Below are positions 17,275 to 25,701 of a DNA stretch of 64,000 bases, piece after piece; the stretch's first letter is position 1; each line of letters opens with the position of its first letter. A program made the translations under genes and the position numbers. Source of the DNA: Pseudoalteromonas viridis (GTDB lineage Bacteria; Pseudomonadota; Gammaproteobacteria; Enterobacterales; Alteromonadaceae); contig NZ_CP072425.1 of NCBI RefSeq assembly GCF_017742995.1, forward strand, positions 248,001-312,000. Direction: 5' to 3'. Under the pieces are notes generated by a model. That model ran no database searches and had not been told where the DNA came from. It was given only the letters and a program-made list of their open reading frames with translations.

Positions 17275-19350
17275 TCAGAGCTTATCCAGATTAACACGTA
17301 AAGTATCAAGGTGTGCTGTGATGGCCGGGTCAACCTGCTTCGATGCACTGCCCCCCAGGTGCTTGGCAAAGAACTGCTCCATCGCCACAATCGAGGCCAG
17401 TTTATTATTTTGTTTTCTAAAACCATGCCCTTCATCCTTAGCCAGAATATACTCAAGGGGGTGATTTTTAGCAGCCAGTGCTCGGGCAATATTGTCCGAC
17501 TCACTCTGTGTCACGCGGGGGTCGTTTGCCCCTTGCAGCAGCATCAAAGGTGCCTTGATTTGGTCCACAAAGTTAATCGGCGAGCGTGCGTGCATATCGA
17601 CTCTGTCTTGCGCCACTTCAGGATCTCCCACTGCCACAAACCAGGTACCCAGATAAGGGCGGAAATGCGCAGGGAAGGATTCCATCAAAGTGATTAGGCT
17701 GGACGGACCAACATAAGAAATCACCGCTTTATACACATCTGGCGTAAATGTCGCACCCGCCAGTGCAGCATAGCCGCCATAAGAGGCTCCCATAATGCCA
17801 ACGCGCTGTTTATCAGCAATGCCTTGCTCGACCAAGTAGTTTACGCCATCGGTCAGATCTTGTTGCATCGTGCCTGTGCCCCAGTTTTTCTCAGCCAGCT
17901 GAACAAAGCGCTTGCCAAACCCGAGTGAGCCGCGAAAGTTAGGTTGCAATACGGCATAGCCACGGTTAGCAAAATAATGGGCTACGGGCACAAAGTAATC
18001 GCTGCTGTAACCCCAGTGATCGCGTGCCCAGGGCCCGCCATGCGGCAGTACTATGGTTGGCAAATTCTTTTTAACATGTTTGGGCAAAGTCAGATAAGCC
18101 TGAATTTCAACGCCGTCAGAGGCCGTATAGGTAATCGACTTTCTGTCTCCTAACAATGCCGGGTCAAACTCAGGTGCGTCATTGAGCATCCCTGTCAGGG
18201 TATTCTGAGCCGGAGAATAGGTATACTTCTCATCAGGCCTGTTTGCATAGGACACAGTCACCATCCACTGCCCTTCTTTATTCACTTCTTCCACTTTAAT
18301 TTCAACGTCTTCAGTGAAATGGCTTTCAATGTGCGCCAATGTCTTGGCCGCCTCGTCTGTCATAGCGTAATTACGCAGTCTCCCCCCGTAATAGGACGCT
18401 ATCAGAAGCTGTCCTTGCTCATCGAATACCACATGATGAAGATCCGATTCTCCCAATGGATCCCTGTGCTCAGTCACAATCGTTTTGTCTGCCAGATTGA
18501 CTCGCAGCAGCTCCAGCTTATCCCGCCCTTCAATAGCGGCCGCGATATAGGCCGTATTGGTGTCCTCATCAAAGCTGATGATATCCAGCAATTCACCACT
18601 TTGTGTTCTCAGTACGCTTTGCCACGCTTTTCCGTCAAACTGATACAAGCTGAAGGAATTATCATCATTCATGCCTGCACCAAGGATAACCTTACCTGTG
18701 CTGCTAAGCTGAGCATCAGACAGATTGAGGTCATTGATTTGAGTTTGCTCAAGGTGCCCCGTGTCCATCGCCAGATGGAAGAAGTCCCTGCGCGCCGCAA
18801 CAAGGTGGTTTGCTGCCACGACCAATGTATTGGCATCGTGCTGTGACTGTTCAAGTAATTTGTAATCCACCTTGTCATTATGTGTCAGGCGGGTCATTGC
18901 ACTGATCGCCGGGTTTTGGCTATTTAACGATAGTTTATATAACTGGCGATTCTCATTGCCCTGATGGTCTTTGCTAAAAATGATCTCATTTTTGCGCGCT
19001 GACCAGATAAAGCTGTCAACAGAATCCGTCAGAGTCGTTACAGCAATAGGCGTTGCGTCAGGCGTATCGGCTGCGACTAAAAACAAGTTTTGCGCACCGT
19101 TATGCATCTTTAAAAACGCAATCCATTTGCCATCGGGAGAGAGTGTTACTGCACTTTTATCACCACTACTGAACAAGCTTGCAACATCCACTAAAGCCGG
19201 GGCCTGAACCAATGCGCTTTGCTGAGCAGTCGCTTGTACAGCCTGTTGTGCATTGTTTTGCGCACACCCCGACAACATAGCAGTACCCAGTATGGCACTT
19301 AAGGCTGCACTTAATGTCAATCGAGTTATTTGTTTTTGATTCTTCATCAT
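17275..19350 (-). CDS. S9 family peptidase (prolyl oligopeptidase/acylaminoacyl peptidase type), lipoprotein
   Basis: A 691-residue exported serine peptidase. A lipoprotein signal (TAMLSGCAQ) gives a lipidated cysteine near residue 30. A seven-bladed beta-propeller follows (about 50-420; motifs such as VTLSPDGKWIAFLK), then an alpha/beta hydrolase catalytic domain. The nucleophile is S523 in GASYGGYAAL; the acid is in GANDPRVTQSESD and the histidine in KDEGHGF. Substrates are short peptides trimmed at the N-terminus or after proline. AAGGAG lies 5 nt before ATG 19350. It faces the DUF2975 gene across a 139-nt gap with a 20-bp palindrome. Confidence 0.93.
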   Translation of the reverse strand: MMKNQKQITRLTLSAALSAILGTAMLSGCAQNNAQQAVQATAQQSALVQAPALVDVASLFSSGDKSAVTLSPDGKWIAFLKMHNGAQNLFLVAADTPDATPIAVTTLTDSVDSFIWSARKNEIIFSKDHQGNENRQLYKLSLNSQNPAISAMTRLTHNDKVDYKLLEQSQHDANTLVVAANHLVAARRDFFHLAMDTGHLEQTQINDLNLSDAQLSSTGKVILGAGMNDDNSFSLYQFDGKAWQSVLRTQSGELLDIISFDEDTNTAYIAAAIEGRDKLELLRVNLADKTIVTEHRDPLGESDLHHVVFDEQGQLLIASYYGGRLRNYAMTDEAAKTLAHIESHFTEDVEIKVEEVNKEGQWMVTVSYANRPDEKYTYSPAQNTLTGMLNDAPEFDPALLGDRKSITYTASDGVEIQAYLTLPKHVKKNLPTIVLPHGGPWARDHWGYSSDYFVPVAHYFANRGYAVLQPNFRGSLGFGKRFVQLAEKNWGTGTMQQDLTDGVNYLVEQGIADKQRVGIMGASYGGYAALAGATFTPDVYKAVISYVGPSSLITLMESFPAHFRPYLGTWFVAVGDPEVAQDRVDMHARSPINFVDQIKAPLMLLQGANDPRVTQSESDNIARALAAKNHPLEYILAKDEGHGFRKQNNKLASIVAMEQFFAKHLGGSASKQVDPAITAHLDTLRVNLDKL

Positions 19351-19425
19351 GTCACTCCTTCCGTTTGTTGAAAAACATCATTACACGACCTTTTATTATT
19401 GTAAAACGATAATTTATTTTATTTT

Positions 19426-19445
19426 TACAGAAATTAGTTTCTGTA
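19426..19445. promoter_or_regulatory. 20-bp palindromic operator candidate upstream of the DUF2975-XRE pair
   Basis: TACAGAAATTAGTTTCTGTA has two perfect 8-nt arms around TTAG. It lies 44 nt before the DUF2975 start and 75 nt from the divergent peptidase start, where the + strand promoter should be. It suits a dimeric Cro/C1-type repressor, and such a protein is encoded just downstream; the match of protein to site is inference. Confidence 0.6.
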
Positions 19446-19489
19446 TGGTAAGATTGTTATCAGTAACAACATCGAAAGAAGGGATCTTT

Positions 19490-20005
19490 ATGGTCAAATC
19501 GACAGACAAAATTCAGCGCTGGTGCGGCGCCTTTCGTGCCGCGGTATTGGGGCTCAGTAGCATCGTCTTTTCGTTTCTCGCATATCAGCTGGTTGTCAAT
19601 GGACAGGTACGTTATATCGAAAGCGAATCATTTGATTTACTTTGGCAAAGTGAACAGGCAAGCAACGGGATATTGTTTGGTCTGAGTGTGCCATTGCTGG
19701 CTGGCATGCTACTCAGTGTGTACTGGATCATTCGGCTACTGAAACACTTCAGCAACGGACAGTTTTTCCATCACAGCTGTTATACCTGCTATCTGGGCTT
19801 TATCTGGACCAAAATTGCCCTGGTACTCTATTCGTCAGGCCTGACTTTTGCGCTGGATTATTGGCATCACACGCTCTATGACTCGCACCAGGTGGTACTG
19901 AAAATCCCCTTTGGTGAACTTATGACACTCGGATTATTTGCCGTAGTGGCCTATCTGCTAAAAGCCGCGAAAGAAATAGAAGATGAAAACAAGGAGTTTA
20001 TCTAA
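19490..20005 (+). CDS. DUF2975 membrane protein
   Basis: A 171-residue protein with four predicted membrane helices (for example VLGLSSIVFSFLAYQLVV, ILFGLSVPLLAGMLLSVYWIIRLL, IALVLYSSGLTFAL, LGLFAVVAYLLKAAKEIEDE). The layout, with the tail AKEIEDENKEFI, is characteristic of DUF2975. These proteins are nearly always encoded directly before a small XRE regulator, as here (3-nt gap), and are of unknown function, probably a membrane-linked control of the regulator. ATG 19490 was chosen for its AAGGGA site and because it begins the conserved region. Confidence 0.85.
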   Translation: MVKSTDKIQRWCGAFRAAVLGLSSIVFSFLAYQLVVNGQVRYIESESFDLLWQSEQASNGILFGLSVPLLAGMLLSVYWIIRLLKHFSNGQFFHHSCYTCYLGFIWTKIALVLYSSGLTFALDYWHHTLYDSHQVVLKIPFGELMTLGLFAVVAYLLKAAKEIEDENKEFI

Positions 20006-20008
20006 GCC

Positions 20009-20221
20009 ATGGAAATTGTTGTCAACTTAGATGTGGTGATGGCAATGCGCAAAGTGTCATCTAAAGAGCTCGCCAAAGCCATCGGGATCACCGAAGCTAA
20101 TTTGTCTTTGCTAAAACGCGGTAAAGTTAAAGGAGTGCGCTTTGAAACGCTGGCACAGATCTGTCATTACTTAGATTGTCAGCCAGGCGATCTGCTGGCA
20201 TTTAAACCAGATGGAGAATAA
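20009..20221 (+). CDS. XRE/Cro-C1-type helix-turn-helix regulator (YozG-like)
   Basis: A 70-residue protein that is essentially one helix-turn-helix domain: MRKVSSKELAKAIGITEANLSLLKRGKVKGVRFETLAQICHYLDCQPGDLL. This is the small HTH_26 type that accompanies DUF2975 proteins. It begins 3 nt after the DUF2975 stop, so the two are translated from one message. It probably binds its own promoter, where a 20-bp palindrome lies (19426-19445). A 12-bp perfect hairpin terminates the operon. Confidence 0.92.
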   Translation: MEIVVNLDVVMAMRKVSSKELAKAIGITEANLSLLKRGKVKGVRFETLAQICHYLDCQPGDLLAFKPDGE

Positions 20222-20225
20222 ACAT

Positions 20226-20252
20226 TTAGGGTTGCAGGGGCTGCAACCCTAA
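20226..20252. terminator. Bidirectional hairpin between the XRE gene and the porin gene
   Basis: A perfect 12-bp stem TTAGGGTTGCAG / CTGCAACCCTAA with a GGG loop, between convergent genes. Its AT ends give weak T-runs both ways. Confidence 0.75.
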
Positions 20253-20268
20253 GCTTCACGAATGCGCT

Positions 20269-21063
20269 TTAAAACTGAGCGACAAACTTTAAGCTGGTCT
20301 CTTCACCGGCATCGCGGTCAACATACTCGGCTGTAAGATAGTAGCTGTCGTTGAAGAAGTACTTACCCTGCAACGCCAAATCAGAGTCATAAGAACCCAC
20401 GCCCACAGCAATGTTGCGATTAAAGTAGAAATTAACCAGAGCGTTGTTATACGAGAAATCTGTGGAACCTAAATCGATCTCGTGGTGAGATACATCAACG
20501 CTGATATAGCGCTCTGCATCCAGATGCATAAAGTAGCGGCCAGATACTGTGTAGGTGTCCATTTCATCATCGGTATCAATTGTGACACCTAAATAATCGG
20601 TATCATTGAGCTGATGATTATACTCAGCTTTTAACCAGGTACTGTCGGCCCCCAGGTCAGATTCATTGCGACGAATACTGAGCTTCAGCTTGTCGTTATA
20701 CAGGTAGCCTACCCCGTAAGTGTAATGGTCGTCTATTTCACCCAGGTCACTGACTTGACCCACCACGAATACTTCTTTGCTAAAGTAACCCTCACCGGCA
20801 AAAGAGAAGCGGTTCATATACTCATCGTTGTAGTAACTAAGGCCAACATTGCTGTCGGTATCCAGGTAACCATAATCATCCCAAACACCTGAACTCTGCT
20901 GAGGTGCAAAGAAATAACGGCTGCTCAGCATCAACGCATCGTTATCAAAAGTACGGTCCTGATCGGTATAGGTTGCACTGTTAAACCATTGTTTGGTTTC
21001 AGTAGCGTGAGCGGATGTGGCGGTAACAACGGCGAGTGCCGCAAGTGTGAGTAGCTTTTTCAT
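20269..21063 (-). CDS. Putative outer-membrane porin/beta-barrel protein
   Basis: A 264-residue exported protein. The signal peptide MKKLLTLAALAVVTATSAHA ends at residue 20. The mature part is acidic and made of alternating beta strands (YMNRFSFAGEGYF, YTYGVGYLYNDKLKLSIRR, YTVSGRYFMHLD), ending in VAQF with the C-terminal phenylalanine recognised by the BAM complex. This fits a 12- to 16-strand barrel of the 'putative porin' group of Alteromonadales. The solute is not inferable. AAGGG lies 6 nt before the ATG. The 289-nt gap upstream is AT-rich and presumably holds its promoter; nothing else was seen there. Confidence 0.8.
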   Translation of the reverse strand: MKKLLTLAALAVVTATSAHATETKQWFNSATYTDQDRTFDNDALMLSSRYFFAPQQSSGVWDDYGYLDTDSNVGLSYYNDEYMNRFSFAGEGYFSKEVFVVGQVSDLGEIDDHYTYGVGYLYNDKLKLSIRRNESDLGADSTWLKAEYNHQLNDTDYLGVTIDTDDEMDTYTVSGRYFMHLDAERYISVDVSHHEIDLGSTDFSYNNALVNFYFNRNIAVGVGSYDSDLALQGKYFFNDSYYLTAEYVDRDAGEETSLKFVAQF

Positions 21064-21352
21064 AAAAACCCTTTATTTCCATATAGTAAAGCGGTAATGC
21101 TCACCACCTTAGTGAGCGCGGCGGATGGTATAAGAACGAAACTGAACGCGCAATGACTTTTTCAATGTTTTACTTCCTTAGAGCAGACAGTAAATTATAT
21201 TAGAGCAGAATTAAAAGTATGTTCAGTAGCTATAATCGCTAATGAATAGTCTACAAAGCAGAGCTGGGTGGTTTTCCGTGACAGAGCGCTGGTTGAGTGC
21301 TCATATTAACAAAGATATACTACAATTTTTCCCTATTTAAGGACCTTACCCT

Positions 21353-21703
21353 GTGAAATACATCCTAGTGCTCATGTTAGTTCTGACATCATTTACTACT
21401 CTTGCAAACAAAACCAAACAATACTCACACACCTATATCGGCACTATAGAAGAGTTATTTGTCTGGGTAAGTGGTAGCGACCAAAACGGAATCAGAGTAG
21501 TACTGAGCAAAAATGGAGGTGGACAATGCCAAAAAGGCTATTACCTTCCTCACACATCTGATAATAAAGAGCTTGTATTTAGCACTCTGCTCGCAGCAAG
21601 AATGTCTCAGCAACCCGTTGCACTGCAAACAGCAGGAGGACCAAATGGTGAGTACTTGCAAATAGATGGTTACTGTCGGATTAATTACGTCAAGTTATAT
21701 TAA
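21353..21703 (+). CDS. Small exported protein, unknown function
   Basis: A 116-residue protein with a signal peptide (MKYILVLMLVLTSFTTLA, cleavage near residue 18). The mature part has two cysteines (in GGGQCQKGYYLP and DGYCRINYVKLY) that could form a disulfide, with beta-rich sequence between. I do not recognise the family with certainty; the C-terminal pattern resembles small secreted proteins that recur in vibrios and Pseudoalteromonas. The start is GTG at 21353 with AAGGA 9 nt upstream. It is flanked by 289-nt gaps on both sides and is probably monocistronic. Confidence 0.75.
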   Translation: MKYILVLMLVLTSFTTLANKTKQYSHTYIGTIEELFVWVSGSDQNGIRVVLSKNGGGQCQKGYYLPHTSDNKELVFSTLLAARMSQQPVALQTAGGPNGEYLQIDGYCRINYVKLY

Positions 21704-21991
21704 AACGCAACAAACTGAAATACTTTGGCTGGGACCTCACCCCCACCAAAGTATGTAATCATTACATATGAACCTACCACTAGTAGAAAAGTCAAACTTT
21801 AAAACAGTTGAAACATGTATTACAACAGGATCCTCGTTAACTTAGTAACTTACTGGAGACCGTTTGCTCGCTTACCTACCAGAGCTTGAAACTTCCCGGC
21901 TACCTGAGTAAAGTTATCCCGTCCAAACTCATTATTCCTCCATATTTTTGCGATATACTCAACATTGGGTAAGAATAGAGTAGGAAATACA

Positions 21992-23869
21992 ATGCGCCAT
22001 TTTACACGTGCCATATTAGCCGGAGCGATGCTAACCACGCTGTCGGGCTGTGAACTTGGGGGGAATGATAAGCAACCTATCGTTATCCCGGTTGAACAAA
22101 GCAAAAGCAATATTGCTATCACCAAAATATCTACGGGTCCACTGGAAACGCTTGAACCTAACACCGCTGTGCAGGTTTTCTATGATGTTGATATCAGCGG
22201 CTTCAACGACATTGACGTTGATGTACACTTTTACATGGTTCATGCCACCGAGCTGGATACCAGCAACGGTGAAGAAGCCGAAATTGAAGAAGTACACAAA
22301 GTGGGCGCTCTGGAGCTGACTCAGATCAGTGAAGGCAGTCACAGCTTTGAAACCGAGATCACCATTCCGGATACCCTGCTGGGTGGCCACTATCACTTAA
22401 TCGCACAGATTGACCCTCATGATGAACATGTGGAAGACGTCGAAGAAGACAACCACCCATCGGTTGATCATGCGCCTTTTGCTGATGGCGAATTTCCATT
22501 TGCAGACGTACACGTGCGTGTCTTAGAAAGCCATGATTACAAACTGCTGGATGCACAGTTTGGTCAGCAGGCTTTGATCCTGGATGTGCCTGACAATACC
22601 GATGGCACCAGTGACCATCATTCGGACTTAGTGGGCTACCTGAGCGCAGATTATGAAGGTGCTAATCTGGGCAGTACCGCTATCACTGCAGAAGTGTTGG
22701 TAAACGGTAACTGGCAACCAACCCATTTCTGGAATGCCGAAAGTACCGCATACGAGGCGCAACTCACGCACAACTTTACTGCCGGCTTGCACGATGAGCA
22801 CATTGGTTTTGACATTGCCCTGGATGACGCCCTGCTTAGCCAGATTTATCAGGGTTATGACGCAACTGTGGAGCAGTCTTTGCAAGTTCGTTTTACCTTA
22901 ACGGATCTGGCGCAAAATGCAGAGACCATCACAGACAACAATGTGATCGAAACTGAGATCCCTTTGTACTTCTTTACTGGTGAGAGCACAGATACGGAGC
23001 AAAGCCTGGCAAAGCGTGATGCCCAGTATTCAGTGGGTCTGGCGAATATCAAGCTTGAGAAAGAATTTGATAAATCTTACGGTAACAAGTCTAAGTTCAG
23101 TGTTGGCGTGGATTTAAGCGGCCAGCTGTTTATTGTACCGACCGGCGATCCGGGCGGGCGTATTGCAGGTGAAGGCGTGGTCGAGGCTTACTTCTTCAAC
23201 GCACAAAACACCCTGTTCAGTATTTCCTACGATGGCAGCGCTTATGTCAGTGGCCAAAACACCGGCTACGCGTCTGAAATGATCATCTTTAATAACGTGG
23301 CGTTTGAAGATGAGAAATACACCACTAAGTACGAAAAGTCCTGGGAAAAGTCCTGGGAAGAAGAAAAAGTACTGGCAAAGGCCCGCTTTACTATAGGTCC
23401 GGTGCCTATGAGTGTTGAAGCCGGTGTTACCGGTAACCTGGGTTTTGAGCTGACAGTCGGCTACAACGCAGAGCTCTATGCTGAAGGTGACTTGTTCCAT
23501 GTCGACTTTGGCGCCTTCGGCCGAGGTGGTGTGAACCTGGGCCTGGTCTCAGCCGGAATCCAGGCGATTTTGACCTTAATCGACAACACCTTTGCCATGG
23601 AGTCCAATGCAGGCTTTGCTCTGGTTTCAACCGGTAACAAAGCACCGCACATTTATTACGGTATTGAACTGAAGAACGACCTGGATGTGATCTCAGGTAA
23701 ATTTGGTTTATACGCCGAAACCATTGGCGTAAAGTGGTGTAAAAAGTGGGGGATCCCTTATCCATGTGGTAAGAAGACTCACCGTTACGACCTGTGGCTA
23801 TACCAAACGCCAAGCGTGTATAACAAATCCTGGACTTTATATTCCAAAGAGGACGAAATCGAACTATGA
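21992..23869 (+). CDS. Large exported lipoprotein, unknown function, partner of the HEAT-repeat protein
   Basis: A 625-residue lipoprotein. The lipobox is LTTLSGCELGG, with the cysteine near residue 18. Residues 30-170 look like a beta-sandwich (FNDIDVDVHFYMVHATELD), rich in His, Asp and Glu (DPHDEHVEDVEEDNHPSVDH), a possible metal-binding patch. The C-terminal 250 residues are Gly-rich beta structure (GAFGRGGVNLGLVSAGIQAIL, then KWCKKWGIPYPCGKK with two cysteines). I recognise no family. The stop overlaps an ATG of the downstream leader (ATGA), pointing to coupling with the HEAT-repeat gene. ATG 21992 has GTAGGA 6 nt upstream; an earlier TTG is less likely. Confidence 0.8.
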   Translation: MRHFTRAILAGAMLTTLSGCELGGNDKQPIVIPVEQSKSNIAITKISTGPLETLEPNTAVQVFYDVDISGFNDIDVDVHFYMVHATELDTSNGEEAEIEEVHKVGALELTQISEGSHSFETEITIPDTLLGGHYHLIAQIDPHDEHVEDVEEDNHPSVDHAPFADGEFPFADVHVRVLESHDYKLLDAQFGQQALILDVPDNTDGTSDHHSDLVGYLSADYEGANLGSTAITAEVLVNGNWQPTHFWNAESTAYEAQLTHNFTAGLHDEHIGFDIALDDALLSQIYQGYDATVEQSLQVRFTLTDLAQNAETITDNNVIETEIPLYFFTGESTDTEQSLAKRDAQYSVGLANIKLEKEFDKSYGNKSKFSVGVDLSGQLFIVPTGDPGGRIAGEGVVEAYFFNAQNTLFSISYDGSAYVSGQNTGYASEMIIFNNVAFEDEKYTTKYEKSWEKSWEEEKVLAKARFTIGPVPMSVEAGVTGNLGFELTVGYNAELYAEGDLFHVDFGAFGRGGVNLGLVSAGIQAILTLIDNTFAMESNAGFALVSTGNKAPHIYYGIELKNDLDVISGKFGLYAETIGVKWCKKWGIPYPCGKKTHRYDLWLYQTPSVYNKSWTLYSKEDEIEL

Positions 23870-23904
23870 CCTTGTGTCGATTGACTCTGCTTGCAGCGCC
23901 CTAG
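23866..23904 (+). other. Leader codons with in-frame amber stop before the HEAT-repeat gene
   Basis: The ATG at 23866 overlaps the stop of the upstream lipoprotein gene. It reads MTLCRLTLLAAP, then TAG at 23902-23904, and then continues in frame as VALTNTQVMAGTLCQPQ into the HEAT-repeat protein. Read through the TAG, the whole looks like a signal peptide with cleavage near VMA. A hairpin CAGCGCC/GGCGCTG spans the TAG. So the exported protein seems to have lost the front of its signal peptide, or there is a sequence error or recoding. Confidence 0.65.
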
Positions 23905-25563
23905 GTGGCGCTGACAAACACTCAGGTAATGGCTGGCACACTGTGCCAGCCACAATACCAGTTTGATATCCAAACCCAGACTTCCTTTGATTACATTAAG
24001 CTGCAAAGTGCCCCGCAAATGTCGACTGTGCATTTGCAGGGCAAGCTGTCGCTTAAAGCCGCGAAAAAAGGCGACGAGAAAAACTGGTGGGCCATCAAGG
24101 CCGATCAGGTTGCTGCCGTTCAGGGTAAAACGCGTATTCCGCTACCCAGTTATGAACATGCTTTTGCCTTTAAATTAACGGACAAGGGGCTTATCAGCGA
24201 CTTCTACTTTGCCGCTGAGCTCGACCAGCAAACTCAGGACAAGCTCAAAGGGCTGGCTTATTATCTGCAATATCAACGTGATATCAGTCAGGTAAGCAAA
24301 GAGCCCGATACCCTTGGACAATACCAGCCGGCATACCAGCAAGCCGATAAGCAACTAAAAATGGTCAAACAACACTACAGCGACTTTGACCGCACTGTGC
24401 TGAGCACCTTTAATCGCATTGAGGTGCTCGATTCAGCCCACCTGATCACCCCGGATAGCTGTTTTTTAGCACACCGCGAAGGCAATGAAGTGCTGGCGCT
24501 GAGCGGGACCGACCTGCGTTTTGGCTCCCGGCAAAACTATACGCTGACACGTGTTGCCCAGACTTTTAACACCCCCTTGTACGAACTGGACGACGACCTG
24601 ACACGCTGGCAGCACACCCAGGTTGAACTCAGTGAAGCCGAAAAAGCGCGCCTAGCCGCCGAATTGCAACAGCTGATCACAGGCCAGGACATCACCCAAA
24701 TCGATGCTCATACCCTGTCGATTTTGCTGAAAAAATACGATGCTGTAATTGGCACCCTGGGCCCATTAATGCTCTCTGGCACGCTGAACGACAAAGCTCA
24801 GATGCGGCTGTTTAATGCACTCGGACAGCTGGACTCAGCAACCAGCCAGCTCTTACTCAGCAGCCTGCTGCAAGCCGAGAAGCAACCACTCACTCAGTTT
24901 CGTGCACTGCGTGCTCTAACTCAAGGCAATGCGCCGCTGTCACAGCAAGCCACGGATATGCTGCTGGAGATGCTGGTCAATGGGTTTAGCACTTTAGATG
25001 CGGAAGTTGAATCCAGTTTCTACATGACACTGGGCATTTTACTCAACAATCGCGACACCTCTGCTACTTCCGCGCAAATAAGTCAGGCTATCACAGAGCA
25101 AATCACGCTTGGCGAGAGCAAGGGAAAAACCGCCAACCTGCTCACCGCTTTGGGGAACAGTCGCGACCCGCAGCATGAGCCATTGCTCGCTGCTCACTTG
25201 TCTGACAACAGCGCCCGTATTGAAAAAGCTTCTATTCGTGCGCTGGGCATGATGCAAACCGATACGGCCTATCAAAACCTGGAACAGCACTTCTTCAAGT
25301 CGCCTGAGCGTAATAAAAAAGCGTTGCTCAGTGCCCTGGGGAATTATCAGATGAGTGCGAAAACCAGTGACACTGTGCTGAATATGGCAGTTAATGAGCA
25401 GGACGATGCAGTTCGCCTGGCCGCAATCAAAGCCTTAGCGACTCAAAAGCAAAAAGACGGTATTAAGCCCATACTGCGTCAGGCACTGAAAAACGAAACC
25501 TCACGGCGTAATTTTAAGGCCATCATTAAACTGCTACACAGCAAAGAAGAAAAGGCGCAATAG
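23905..25563 (+). CDS. HEAT-repeat protein with vitellogenin-N-like layout (leader interrupted by amber codon)
   Basis: A 552-residue protein. An N-terminal beta-rich part (about 15-130; FDIQTQTSFDYIKLQSAPQ, FAFKLTDKGLISDFYFAAEL) precedes an alpha-helical solenoid (about 235-550) with HEAT-like units such as TANLLTALGNSRDPQHEPLL and DDAVRLAAIKALATQKQKDG. Beta-barrel plus helical solenoid with 'ALGN' turns recalls the lipovitellin N-module of large lipid transfer proteins; this is an impression from layout, not a proven homology. GTG 23905 is the first start after the amber codon; ATG 23944 is an alternative. Neither has a good Shine-Dalgarno site or a full signal peptide. It follows the lipoprotein gene directly and ends in a terminator. 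Confidence 0.7.
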   Translation: MALTNTQVMAGTLCQPQYQFDIQTQTSFDYIKLQSAPQMSTVHLQGKLSLKAAKKGDEKNWWAIKADQVAAVQGKTRIPLPSYEHAFAFKLTDKGLISDFYFAAELDQQTQDKLKGLAYYLQYQRDISQVSKEPDTLGQYQPAYQQADKQLKMVKQHYSDFDRTVLSTFNRIEVLDSAHLITPDSCFLAHREGNEVLALSGTDLRFGSRQNYTLTRVAQTFNTPLYELDDDLTRWQHTQVELSEAEKARLAAELQQLITGQDITQIDAHTLSILLKKYDAVIGTLGPLMLSGTLNDKAQMRLFNALGQLDSATSQLLLSSLLQAEKQPLTQFRALRALTQGNAPLSQQATDMLLEMLVNGFSTLDAEVESSFYMTLGILLNNRDTSATSAQISQAITEQITLGESKGKTANLLTALGNSRDPQHEPLLAAHLSDNSARIEKASIRALGMMQTDTAYQNLEQHFFKSPERNKKALLSALGNYQMSAKTSDTVLNMAVNEQDDAVRLAAIKALATQKQKDGIKPILRQALKNETSRRNFKAIIKLLHSKEEKAQ

Positions 25564-25575
25564 CGCCTTTTCTTA
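25547..25575 (+). terminator. Terminator of the lipoprotein-HEAT operon
   Basis: A perfect 12-bp stem AAGAAAAGGCGC / GCGCCTTTTCTT with loop AATA overlaps the stop codon and ends in a T-rich run. Confidence 0.92.
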
Positions 25576-25701
25576 CTTTTTTCCAATTAAGAACTCAAAA
25601 CCTAGCCTTCGCCCTTGTAACTAAATTGTAAATATTGCATAAAGGTATTTATCGTATTGTAAAGTGGCCTATGTGTTAAATCGGCATGGCAAGGAGTGAC
25701 T

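Noticed and set aside
23902..23904. Amber codon as a genetically coded pyrrolysine
   Set aside because: Nothing in the window suggests pyl genes, pyrrolysine is very rare in gammaproteobacteria, and the codon is inside a signal peptide where no special residue is needed.
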